Assembly (NCBI GenBank): GCA_030386875.1
Contig: CM059562.1
Coordinates: 22,435,360-22,499,359, forward strand
DNA length: 64,000 nt
Direction of reading: 5' to 3'
Source: Morinoia aosen
Taxonomy: Eukaryota; Arthropoda; Malacostraca; Amphipoda; Talitridae
In this document: positions 33,499-43,963 of the stretch, piece after piece
Numbering within the stretch: the first letter of the stretch is position 1
Layout: each line of letters begins with the position of its first letter
Translations under genes and position numbers: made by a program
Notes under the pieces: generated by a model
Seen by the model: only the letters and a program-made list of their open reading frames with translations
Databases searched by the model: none
Told to the model about the DNA's origin: nothing

Positions 33499-34246
33499 TT
33501 TTTTCATTTATTTATTTATTATCTTTTTTTTTCTTTCACATTACCTACATTACATCCTAGCTATCTAAACAATTATACTTATCTTACCTACACAGTAAGC
33601 AATACCTAAAACTTCATTCTTTGTTACTGAACTATGACTTAGGCCTATCTAGTTATGAACTACGAGTATATACAATCTAATATCTACACATGTACATCAT
33701 CTAGCGCCTATAATTAAAGAATAAGTTTTTACTCATTCACTCCCTTATTTACGAGTGTTGTCCATTCTCTTTAATACACGAGCACATATGTTACGCTACT
33801 ACGACCTACCATATATATCTACATACATGTATACATTTCAAGTTACTTGTTTTTCTCTACCTATTAACAATAATAGCGTCTGTGCTCATCTTGCATTATA
33901 TACACCTAGATACAGTTTTGCAGACATGCACTTTACACTATATACATTTGAACCAATAGGCTATTGAGTAATTAGAGGTGTAAGCAAACAGGAATTTAAG
34001 AACTTTTAAAGTTATGAAAAATAATTAATGAAAAAAGTCTTTGTGTATGTCAGTGCAACTGAAATGAAGTTAAAAGTCTGGGGTTTTGGCTTCCCACCCA
34101 TGGGGGGGAAGACCGTCCTACTGCTCGCCAAAACCCCAGAAAACAAAAAATAAAAAAATACTAATGAAATTTGTTTGGTCTTCCCCCACGTCCTCCTAAA
34201 AGGACTAGAAATTGTCTTAGTAGGTCTGCCTGGCAAGGTTGTTGGT
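32656..34246 (-). other. 3' untranslated region of LINE J1
   Basis: About 1.6 kb between the ORF2 stop and the C-tail. Plus-strand T-runs, (ATTT)n and (CA)n tracts at 33060-33545 give spurious hydrophobic frames. A GC-richer block near 34084-34200 is conserved in copy J2 at 41060-41180. Confidence 0.85.
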
Positions 34247-36981
34247 TCATGTATATTTTGGAGGTGGAGGGGGGGCCATTGCAAGTAGTCTAGAGCTTTT
34301 AAATCGGGAATGTTGATTGGGGATAAGCTCCGGAGGAAAACTTAATTTTGTATACAGGTCTGGATCGAATTGCTGCATGTTGTGCCAGATCCTGTTAGCA
34401 TGCTCGTGCAGCAGTATGTTTATGGGAGGGACATTTAGGTGATTGTGCAGGTGTTTGGATGGTACTGCTTCTATTAAACTTGTGCCGGTAATAAATCTAA
34501 GTGCTTTGTTTTGAACTCTTTGTAATTTGGATATTGCTGTTGCTGATGCTGTGTGTAAAGGTATGACTGGGTATATTAATGCTGATCTAACAAAGGCCAT
34601 ATATAGTTTCAGTTTGGTTTCTGTACTGAGGTGAGTAAAACGGTAAATTTTTTCTAGATTTTTGTAGGCTATTGCTTGTCTAATGGAGGCTTGTGATGAA
34701 ATACCATGTGTTGTTATGTTCAAACCCAGGACTTTTCCTTTATTTGTGTATGGTATTGATTTGTCATTTATGGTAACTTCAAATGTTTTCCTTCTATTTA
34801 TAGGGATTATGGCAAATTTACTACTATTGGTTAATATTTTCCATTTCCTTTCAAACGTGTTTATTTGTTCTATTGCTTTTTTGGTGTTGGCTGTCGCGTA
34901 TTTTGGTGAATATTTCCCGGCTGTTATCTGTGTGATGTCATCTGCGAAACATATGTAATCTGTTTTAGGTAGCGGCGGTGGTAAATCATGAGTATAAAAG
35001 CTGAAAAGTGTAGGGGATAGGCATGCTCCTTGGGGTACACCTGTACACAGTGAGAATCGCGGCCCTATATAATTGGATATTCTTATTGAGGCTGTCCTAC
35101 TATTAAGGTAATTGTTCAGGGTCCGGAGAAATATAGGGTGAAGATTGATTTGTGAAAATTTGAAGATGAGACCAGAGTGCCATACCTTGTCGAATGCTTT
35201 TTTAACATCTCTTAAGCAAATGTCTATTGTGAATTTTTGTGCTAATTGAATGGAAATTGATTCGTGCAGGGTTGCCAGTGCGGTATGTGTGCCTCTATTA
35301 CATCTGAAACCGTGTTGTCTGCTATTTAAATGATTATGAATTGTAAGGAAATTTGTTAACCTATTATTTAAAATTTTATCTAGTAGTTTGCCGTGTACAT
35401 CCAGGAGGGAAATTGGTCTGTAATTTTGAACTGATTTTGGGGATGTGTTTGGTTTTGGGAGGAAAATCATTATGGCATGTTTTAGATTGTTCGGGAAGTA
35501 GCCAGCTGATATGGACATATTGAAAATATAAATCAGAAAGTAAATCATGTTTTTTGGTAAGTTTTTAAGTTGTAAGGTGGTTATTTCCGTTGTCCCTGGT
35601 GCTTTCTGTTTAAACGGTCTCAGCGCTTGTAATAGTTCTTCATATGTAATAGGGGGAAAATGTATAGGGTCCAATCTGTTGATATTTCCAGTTCGGTATG
35701 GTTTGATTGTATTTGCTATGTTGTTCATTTGTTCTTGTACTATTGCAATGTGTTCTCTGTCGAAGTGGGGTTCATCTTGTTCTGTAAATATTTCCTTCCA
35801 ATGTGCTCTGAAGATGGGTTCTTTTTCTTGAGGAGTATATAACTGTTCTTTATTATGTTCTATGTATGGTATTTGTTGTTTGGTGTTGCCGCCCATCATC
35901 CTCTTGCAGGAGGACCAAAACCTTTTCGGATCCTCCTGCAGTTTAAGGTTATGAATTAAATCCTCTCAAGCTTGCTGGTATTTGCCTTTGTAAATATCTT
36001 GTAAACGGAATCTTATTGTGTTCAAATGTCGGTTCAAACCAATAGATGGCCCATATCTGGAGATAAATTGGGTTGTCTGTCGGTATTGTGCTTGTATCGT
36101 CAAAGTTTCGTGAGTTGGTTTGATCCCCGGGATTATCCTATGGGTTATGAGTGGGACTGCTGTATTTGTGGCATCCTGCACGTGTTTGGTCCATGCGTCT
36201 AGGTACTTGTTTATTTCGTTAATAGTTGGATCCAGTTGTGAAGGGGGTGTGATAGGTGATAGTAGCTGCTTGTATAATTTCCAGTTGCTTTATGATAGTG
36301 TCTTCGCGGTTTGATGGGAATTTGTATTGGGTTGGCTGTGATGGTGGCGATTATTGGAATGTGATCCGATGGTGTGATGGGGCCGGGCTTCAAGAAAATA
36401 TTATGGAATGCATGCTTGTTTTGTAGAACTACATCGGGTGAGGTGGTGCTATTGTGAGTTATTAGGGTGGGAAAAAAGGGTCCAATGTGTGTGCATTTTT
36501 GTTTTGAAATTAGGTAATAGAGATGGTTACCTCTATTGTTCCTATGTGAATATCCTGTTATACTATGTGCTGCATTTATGTCTCCAAGAAAGTAAGTTGG
36601 ATGAGGTCTGTTAAAAAGCGTGTGAAAGTCTATGAAGTGCAGATAATCCGTTCTGGGGGGTGTATAAGTAGTGCCTATAGTGATTGGTCCTTGAAATGTG
36701 TCTATTGTTACTGCCATCATGTCTGAATGAAAATTATCGTGAAGTCTGCATGAAATGTTTTTCTTAAGAGCTATTGCGGTGCCTGCGTGATTTTCGATCA
36801 ACTTATTTGAGTAGAATGTATTGTAATTAAAGATCTTGAGGGGTTGGTTATTTATGAGGCAGTGACTATTGATGAGTATTATGTCCGGGTCTAGCGTGTT
36901 GTATATGTTGGACAGAGTGATTTTATTGGTATTCCATGATTGTACGTTGTGTTGAATTATTGTTATTTTCTTCAAATTCAT
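34247..36981 (-). pseudogene. LINE J1 ORF2 (endonuclease-reverse transcriptase), broken
   Basis: Homologous throughout to the intact ORF2 at 41226-43961. The endonuclease part is open from 36981 to about 36280, where a one-base deletion relative to J2 shifts the frame. A Trp codon conserved in J2 is a TGA stop at 35966-35968. The remainder, including the reverse transcriptase with its FADD motif, is open for 550 codons (34247-35899). Two disabling changes in 2.7 kb suggest relaxed but not ancient decay. Confidence 0.92.
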
Positions 36982-38653
36982 TTTTGAGCAATTAATTTTT
37001 TGGGTTTCTTAGTGACTGCTATTAGTGACTGGTGTCTTGGAAGGTTTGTGAAGTCCTCATGTGGGATGATGTTTATTTTAGTTCTTGTGAATTGTACCCT
37101 GTAGTTGTTTATGTACTCGTATTCCAGTAATGTTTGCAATCTCATGTCTTGAACAGTAAATTTTAATCCTTTGTCATCTTCTTTTCTATTGAATTCCTGG
37201 ATGTACCATTCTGTCGGGGGATTTTCTGGGATTGGTGAGTTGTCGAGGAAATTTCTGTAGAGTTTGATATTAAGGTTGTGCTTATTGTCCAGTACTATGC
37301 TTGAATTTCCAACGTCATCACTGATCCTACGCTTTGCTCTCGCCTCCGTTTCCATGGCCTCCTCCACGAGCTCCTGCTCACATTCCAGAGACACATCCAC
37401 CGTTTTTTCCTGGTCAGTTTCCGTTTCCTGTGGGGTTGATTCTGCTTTGTAATAGAAGTTGAAAATTGCTGCAGAGTCTCGATCTGGAAAGGTGGTGTCA
37501 ATATTGAAATTCATTTTTAGGGATTGCGATAGAATTTCACCAAATTTTTGGGTTCTATTGAGCGCTGCTATATGTGCTTCCAATATGAGTGCTGTGAGTT
37601 TTATATGTGTTTTTGTAGTTAGTGTGAGAGTATGTTCGGGGGGGTTTGTTTGTTGAATTTCGTGCTTCGCAATTTCAGCATAGGTGTTTTGGGTTTGCTG
37701 ATGCTGTTCATGTTTTTCATTTTCGATTTTTTGTTTAATTACATTTTTTCTGTACGGGCAACTTGATGCTAATGTCCTATGAGGTCCATTACAGTTGAGG
37801 CATTGCTTGAGTGTGCTTGTGCATTGATCGTACGTGTGTTCTTGAGAGGAGCATTCTGAGCAGTATTGAGTTGGTTGGGTGCATTTGTTTGTTGGGTGGT
37901 CTTCATATTTATAGCATTTGTAGCAGATGAGGATGTGTGTATATTGCTCTTGTTCACATTGATAGGGTGTAATTTTCGTGTGGAACATGTAAAAACCATC
38001 TCGGAGGATCCTTTGTGCAGTAGTAGTATCGGAAGTTATCAGTTTGATTAGATGAGTGTATTGTTTTATTTTGACTATTTCTGTTACTGATAGCCATGAG
38101 TTTTGTTGCTGGATTTCTGCTTTTACTCGTATTTCTTCTGCAGGTCTTGAGCCTATTTCACCGTCTATTTGTCTAACAAAAATAGATCTTTTTGCTCTTA
38201 GGTCCGGGGGAATGGCTGGAATGATGTTCAATTTCTGAAATGCGTTAATTGCTTTGCTCGAGGTTAGTTTGTCAACTGAAGTGGCATCATCTGTTACTGC
38301 ATAACCGGTTTTGGTGGGAGTTAGTCGAATAAGGGGAGCATTAAGGTCTTTAAAGGTCGTTTCGAAAATTTTTGTTTATCTACTGGCTTTGAACTGTCAA
38401 TAAGTTTTAGTTGTATTCTGTACGTTGGTGATTTGGTTCTATGTGCAGAAACGGTTGCGGCACTGCTTGAAGTTGGCGGTATGAGTACCGTGGGTGGAAG
38501 GTTACTAGGATTTATGGGGAGGGACCCCGGAGTAGCATTCCTAGTTTTAGAATTAGAACGAGGGTTTGGAAGAAGAGGGGCCCTGGGGGGGGGGCGGCCA
38601 CCCAAGCCTCCCCGCCCAGCAGCAGCTCCCCTCCCCCGATCTGGGGGAGGCAT
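36978..38653 (-). pseudogene. LINE J1 ORF1 (gag-like CCHC protein), broken
   Basis: Homologue of the intact ORF1 at 43964-45625. The N-terminal Pro/Gly/Arg-rich segment is open from 38653 to about 38375, where a single missing base relative to J2 shifts frame. The remaining part, with three zinc knuckles, is open as 417 codons (36978-38231). The ORF1 stop overlaps the ORF2 start as ATGA, whereas in J2 the two are separated by two bases. Confidence 0.92.
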
Positions 38654-39271
38654 ATCGGAAAACGCCTAGCCCTACCCTTATTATATTTACAATACAATAT
38701 ACAGTATTATACTACAATATATACAACTCTCGACCACACAATTAGGAACCAACTTAGGGCACACCTAGCTGCAGTTTAACTGAGTGAGATATCAGGTTCC
38801 TTAACTGGCGAAATCTAGATTGAATACGTTAAACTGTACAGTACTGATACATTCAACTATACAATGAAAATACATTAAACTGTACAACACTAATACAATA
38901 AACTACACAATACTTATACACCTAACTATACAATATCAATACTGTAAACTATACACATCAACACAGCAAACTATACAATATCAATACATTTAAACAAGTA
39001 TGCACAAGATCACCGGAATAGAATGACGGAGACAAATGAAAAAGGCAATAGTTGAAAAAAAATCTCACCTCTGGCCCAGAGGGGTTGCCCCGGGGCAGGT
39101 GGTCAAAAACCACACTCCGATCCGACTAAGCTACCTCTTAAGCTTTCAAATAGAAAGAAAAGAAAAATAGAAAAATTAGGTAGCTGAAGAAAGTATTGTT
39201 TTTAAGCACATTTATCGCACAAAGAGAGCCACAAACCATCCACGGCGCATTCACGAGAGTCCTTTGGCGCT

Positions 39272-39301
39272 GGGGGGGGGGGGGGGGGGGGGGGGGGGGG
39301 G
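39272..39301 (-). other. Poly(C) 3' tail of LINE J2 at the head-to-tail junction
   Basis: Thirty consecutive G on the plus strand (C on LINE sense) between TTTGGCGCT and CGGTGACAATAGG. The equivalent tail of J1 is 15 bases (32641-32655). The empty site in the right LTR has four (56745-56748). Tails of different length in both copies suggest the tail is part of the element's replication rather than host sequence, although slippage can also change it. Confidence 0.85.
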
Positions 39302-41225
39302 CGGTGACAATAGGAAAGAAGAGAAGAGAATTAGAGTTTGGCACAGTTTGTGCCATAAGAGAAAAAGGAGGAGAGAAAAGGAAAAGGAAAGTGGAAGAAG
39401 AAAAAAAGGCGCTTAACGCATAATTAGTTGATCTTGTGCATCTTGTTCGATTGATACTACTAATTTGTTAGTTTAACGAGGGAAAATACCCGTCAGGGCT
39501 TTTTATGCTAGAAACGATTCATCTATTTAATTATGCCGCGTCTACTCTGCTCTATTGTAATTTTTTTTTTTTTTTGTGGGAAGGCGATAAAAGCCCTCGT
39601 CAAGCAATATAAATTTTAAATGGGAGAAATTTATGCTCATCTACAAGTCCCTATATACAATATACACACATAATTATACATATATATATATTTTTTTTCA
39701 AATTTTTTTTTTTCTTTTTTTTTTATTCATTTTATTCTCAATTTTTTTTTTATTTTTTTTTATTTATTTATTTTATTTATTTTTTTTTTCATTCATTTTT
39801 TTTTTTCATTCATTTTTTTTTTTTTTTTTTTTTTTACATATGCATATACACATATTACATTTATATACACACACACACCCGACACATGCACTCGTACCTT
39901 TTTTTTTCTTAATTCAGAATTTCACACACACACGATACACAGACATACATATGAGTATATAAACTTTTTGTACAATTTTTGTTTTATCATACATATATAT
40001 ACATATATTATCACCCACACACGACACATGAGCACACAATGGTTCTATACGTTTCACACCCACAACCTACACACACACGCACACGAATTACATGGACACT
40101 AATATGCATATATACATAATTTTTTTTTTTTTTTTTGTTCTATTATATATATATTTTTTTTTCATTTGTATTTTTTTTTTATATTTTTATTTATTTATTA
40201 TTATTATTTTTTTTCAATTTTTTTCCTTTTTCTATTATTATTATTATTTTTTTCATTTTTATTTTTATTTTTATTATTTTTATTTTTATTATTTTTTTTA
40301 CACACTATATTACATCCTAGCTATCTAAACAATTACACTTAGCTACCTACACAGTAAGCAATATCTAAAATTCATTCTTTATTACTGAACTATGACTTAG
40401 GCCTATCTAGTTATTGATCTACGAGTATATACAATCTAATATCTACACATTTACATCATCTTGCACCTATAATTAGAGAATAAGTTTTTACTTATTAAAT
40501 ATCTTATTTACATTACCTATATTACATCCTAGCTGTCTAAACAATTACACTTATCTTACCTACACAGTAAGCAATACCTAAAATTTCATTCTTTGTTACT
40601 GAACTATGACTTAGGCCTATCTAGTTATTGGTCTACGAGTATTTACAATCTAATATCTACACATTTGCATCATCTAGCGCCTATGATTGGAGACTAAGTT
40701 TTTACTTATTTACTGTCTTATTTACGAGTGTTGTCTATTTCTCTACAGTGCGCGAGCACATTATGTTGCATTACCTTCGACCTACCATATATATCTACAT
40801 ATATATATACACATTTCAAGTTACTTATTTTTCTCTAACTATTTACAATTATTGCGTCTGTGCACATCGTGCATTATATACACCTAGATACAGTTTTGCA
40901 GACATGCACTCTACGCTACGTACATCTTTACTAGTTGGCTATTAAGTAGTTTGAGGTGTAAGTAAATAGGAATTTAAGAAATTTTACAGTAATGAAAAAT
41001 AATTAATGGAAAGAAGAATTTTTGTGTATGTCAATGCAACTGAAATGAAGTTAAAAGTCTGAGGTTTTGGCTTCCCACCCATGGGGGGGAAGACCGTCCT
41101 ACCGCTCGCCAAAACCCCAGAAAACAAAAAATAAAAATATTACTGAAATTAATTTGGTCTTCCCCCACGTCCTCATAACAGGACTGGAATTTGTCTTAGT
41201 AGGTGTGCCTGGCAAGATTGTTGGT
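39302..41225 (-). other. 3' untranslated region of LINE J2
   Basis: About 1.9 kb with extensive poly-A/T and TA-rich tracts (39660-40310) and a partial internal repetition: the CATCCTAGCTATCTAAACAA block at about 40315 recurs at about 40525. The block at 41060-41180 is conserved in J1. Confidence 0.85.
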
Positions 41226-43961
41226 TCATGTATATTTCGGAGGTGGAGGGGGGGCCAATGCAAGTAGTCTAGAGCTTTTAAATCGGGAATGTTGATTGGG
41301 GATGAGCTCCGGAGGAAAACTTAATTTTGTGTACAGGTCAGGATCGAATTGCTGTATATTGTGCCAGATCCTGTTTGCATGCTCGTGCAGCAGTATGTTT
41401 ATGGGAGGGATATTTAGATGATTGTGCAGGTGTTGTGATGGTACTGCTTCTATTAAACTAGTGCCGGTAATAAATCTAAGTGCTTTGTTTTGAACTCTTT
41501 GTAATTTGGATATTGCTGTTGCTGATGCTGTGTGTAAAGGTATGACTGGGTATATTAATGCTGATCTTACAAAGGCCATGTATAATTTCAGTTTGGTTTC
41601 TGTAGGAAGGTAAGTAAAACGGTAAATTTTTTCTAGATTCTTGTAGGCTATTGCTTGTCTAATGGAGGCTTGTGATGATATACCATGTGTAGTTATGTTC
41701 AACCCCAGGACTTTTCCTTTATTTGTGTATGGTATTGATTTGCCGTTTATGGTAACTTCAAATGTTTTCCTTCTATTTATGGGGATTATTGCCAATTTGC
41801 TACTGTTGGTTAATATTTTCCATTTACTTTCAAATGTGTTTATTTGTTCTATTGCTCTTTTGGTATTGGCTGTTGCATATTTTGGTGAATATTTTCCGGC
41901 TGTTATCTGTGTGATGTCATCTGCAAAGCATATGTAGTCTGTTTTAGGTAGCGGCGGTGGTAAATCATGGGTATAAAAGCTAAACAGTGTAAGGGATAGG
42001 CATGCTCCTTGGGGTACACCTGTGCACAGTGAGAATCGCGGTCCTAAGTAATTGGATATTCTTATTGAGGCTGTCCTGCCATTGAGGTAACTATTCAGGG
42101 TCCGGAGAAACATAGGGTGAAGATTAATTTGCGAAAGTTTGAAGATGAGACCAGAGTGCCATACCTTATCGAATGCTTTTTTAACATCTCTTAAGCAAAT
42201 GTCTATTGTAAATTTTTGAGCTAATTGGATGGAAATTGCTTCGTGAAGGGTTGCCAGTGCGGTGTGAGTGCCTCTATTACATCTGAATCCGTGTTGTCTG
42301 CAATTAAAATGGTTATGAATTGTAAGGAAATTTGTTAATCTATTATTTAAAATTTTATCTAGTAATTTGCCGTGTACATCCAGGAGGGTAATTGGTCTGT
42401 AATTTTGAACTGATTTTAGAGATGTGTTTGGTTTTGGGAGGAAAATCATTATGGCGTGTTTTAGACTGTTCGGGAAGTAACCAGCAAATATGGACATATT
42501 GAAAATGTAAATCAGAAAGTGAATCATGTTTTCTGGTAAGTTTTTAAGTTGTAAAGTGGTTATTTCCGTTGTCCCTGGTGCTTTCTGTTTAAACGGTCTC
42601 AGCGCTTGTAATAGTTCTTCATATGTAATAGGGGGAAAATGTATAGGGTCCAGTCTGTTGATATTTCCCGTTCGGTATGGTTTGATTGTATTTGCTAAGT
42701 TGATCATTTGCTCTTGTACCGTTTCAATGTGCTCCTTGTCGAAGAGGGGATCGTCCTGTTCCGTGAATATTTCCTTCCAGTGTGCTCTGAAGATGGGTTC
42801 TTTTTCTTTAGGAGTATGTAACTGTTCTTTATTATGTTCTATATATGGTATTTGTTGTTTAGTGTTACTGCCCATCATCCTTTTGCAGGAGGACCAAAAC
42901 ATTTTCGGATCCTCCTGCAGTTTGAGACTGTGAATTAATTCCTCCCAGGTTTGCTGATATTTGCCTTTGTATATTTCTTGTAATCGGATTCTTATTGCGT
43001 TCAAATGTCGGTTCAAATCTATAGATGGCCCATATGAGGAGATGTATTGAGTTGTCTGTCGGTATTGCGCTTGTAATGTCAAAGTTTCGTGAGTTGGTTT
43101 GATCCCCGGGATTATTCTGTAATTTATGAGTCGAACGGCTGTATTTGTGGCATCCTGTACGTGTTTAGTCCATGTGTTTAGGTACTTGTTTATTTCGTTT
43201 ATAGTTGGATCCGGTTGTAAAGGGGGTGTGACAGGTGATAGTAACTGTTTATATAAATTCCAATTTGCTTTACGGAAGTGTCTTCGCGGTTTGATGGGAA
43301 TTTGTATTGGGTTGGCTGTGATGGTAGCGATTATTGGAATGTGATCCGAAGGTGTGATGGGGCCAGGCTTCAAGAAAATATTATGAAATGCATGCTTGTT
43401 TTGCAAAACTACATCGGGTGAGGTGGTGCTATTGTGAGTTATTAGGGTGGGAAAAAAGGGTCCAATGTGAGTGCATTTCTGCTTTGAGATTAGGTAGAAA
43501 AGATGATTTCCTCTATTGTTCCTATGTGAGTATCCAGTTATGCTATGTGCGGCGTTTATGTCACCTAGAAAATAGGTTGGATGCGGTCTATTGAAAAGCA
43601 TGTGGAAGTCTATAAAATTCAGGTAGTCTTTTCTCGGAGGTGTATATGTAGTACCTATGGTGATTGGTCCCTGTAGCGTATCTATTGTTACTGCTAACAT
43701 GTCTGTGTGGAAATCATCGTGAAGTCTGTACGAAATGCTTTTCCTGAGTGCTATTGCAGTGCCTGCGTGGTTTTCGTTTTGCTTATTTGAATAAAATGTA
43801 TTGTAATTAAAGATCTTAAGGGGCTGGTTATTTATGAGGCAGTGACTATTGATAAGTATTATGTCTGGGTCCAGTGAGTTGTATATGTTGGATAGTGTGA
43901 TTCTATTTGTGTTCCAAGATTGCACGTTATGTTGAATTATTGTTACTTTCTTTAGGTTCAT
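41226..43961 (-). CDS. LINE ORF2 protein: AP endonuclease and reverse transcriptase
   Basis: A 911-residue enzyme that would nick target DNA and copy the LINE RNA onto the nick. The endonuclease spans about 1-225: QHNVQSW at 10-16, a GTAIA block near 67, LGDINAAH near 132-139 and SDHIPI near 205. The reverse transcriptase spans about 480-760: YRPITLLDVHGKLLDKIL near 521, QHGFRCNRGTHTAL near 555, the first catalytic Asp in LRDVKKAFDKVWH near 592, GVPQGACLSLTLFS near 648 and FADDITQIT near 679. No RNase H domain follows. The frame is uninterrupted. Its ATG lies two bases after the ORF1 stop, so translation probably depends on reinitiation or coupling. Confidence 0.95.
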   Translation of the reverse strand: MNLKKVTIIQHNVQSWNTNRITLSNIYNSLDPDIILINSHCLINNQPLKIFNYNTFYSNKQNENHAGTAIALRKSISYRLHDDFHTDMLAVTIDTLQGPITIGTTYTPPRKDYLNFIDFHMLFNRPHPTYFLGDINAAHSITGYSHRNNRGNHLFYLISKQKCTHIGPFFPTLITHNSTTSPDVVLQNKHAFHNIFLKPGPITPSDHIPIIATITANPIQIPIKPRRHFRKANWNLYKQLLSPVTPPLQPDPTINEINKYLNTWTKHVQDATNTAVRLINYRIIPGIKPTHETLTLQAQYRQTTQYISSYGPSIDLNRHLNAIRIRLQEIYKGKYQQTWEELIHSLKLQEDPKMFWSSCKRMMGSNTKQQIPYIEHNKEQLHTPKEKEPIFRAHWKEIFTEQDDPLFDKEHIETVQEQMINLANTIKPYRTGNINRLDPIHFPPITYEELLQALRPFKQKAPGTTEITTLQLKNLPENMIHFLIYIFNMSIFAGYFPNSLKHAIMIFLPKPNTSLKSVQNYRPITLLDVHGKLLDKILNNRLTNFLTIHNHFNCRQHGFRCNRGTHTALATLHEAISIQLAQKFTIDICLRDVKKAFDKVWHSGLIFKLSQINLHPMFLRTLNSYLNGRTASIRISNYLGPRFSLCTGVPQGACLSLTLFSFYTHDLPPPLPKTDYICFADDITQITAGKYSPKYATANTKRAIEQINTFESKWKILTNSSKLAIIPINRRKTFEVTINGKSIPYTNKGKVLGLNITTHGISSQASIRQAIAYKNLEKIYRFTYLPTETKLKLYMAFVRSALIYPVIPLHTASATAISKLQRVQNKALRFITGTSLIEAVPSQHLHNHLNIPPINILLHEHANRIWHNIQQFDPDLYTKLSFPPELIPNQHSRFKSSRLLALAPPPPPKYT

Positions 43962-43963
43962 TT

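Larger units (their letters stand above)
32641..39271 (-). mobile_element. Jockey-type LINE copy J1, full length, decayed
   Basis: Minus-strand element of 6.6 kb. Its 5' end is at 39262-39271, next to a copy of the 9-bp target word, and its 3' end is TTGTCACCG followed by a tail of 15 C on the sense strand (32641-32655). It is about 94-95% identical to copy J2 in a 200-base sample of ORF2, so it is a separate insertion or an old duplicate rather than a fresh tandem duplication. ORF1 and ORF2 are both interrupted. The 3' untranslated region (32656 to about 34246) is long and full of A- and TA-rich simple sequence. Confidence 0.93.

Noticed and set aside
33054-33560. 168-codon hydrophobic plus-strand frame resembling a membrane protein
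   Set aside because: It is a translation of T-rich, (ATTT)n and (CA)n tracts in the LINE J1 3' untranslated region. Similar spurious frames occur at 39633-40328 in J2.
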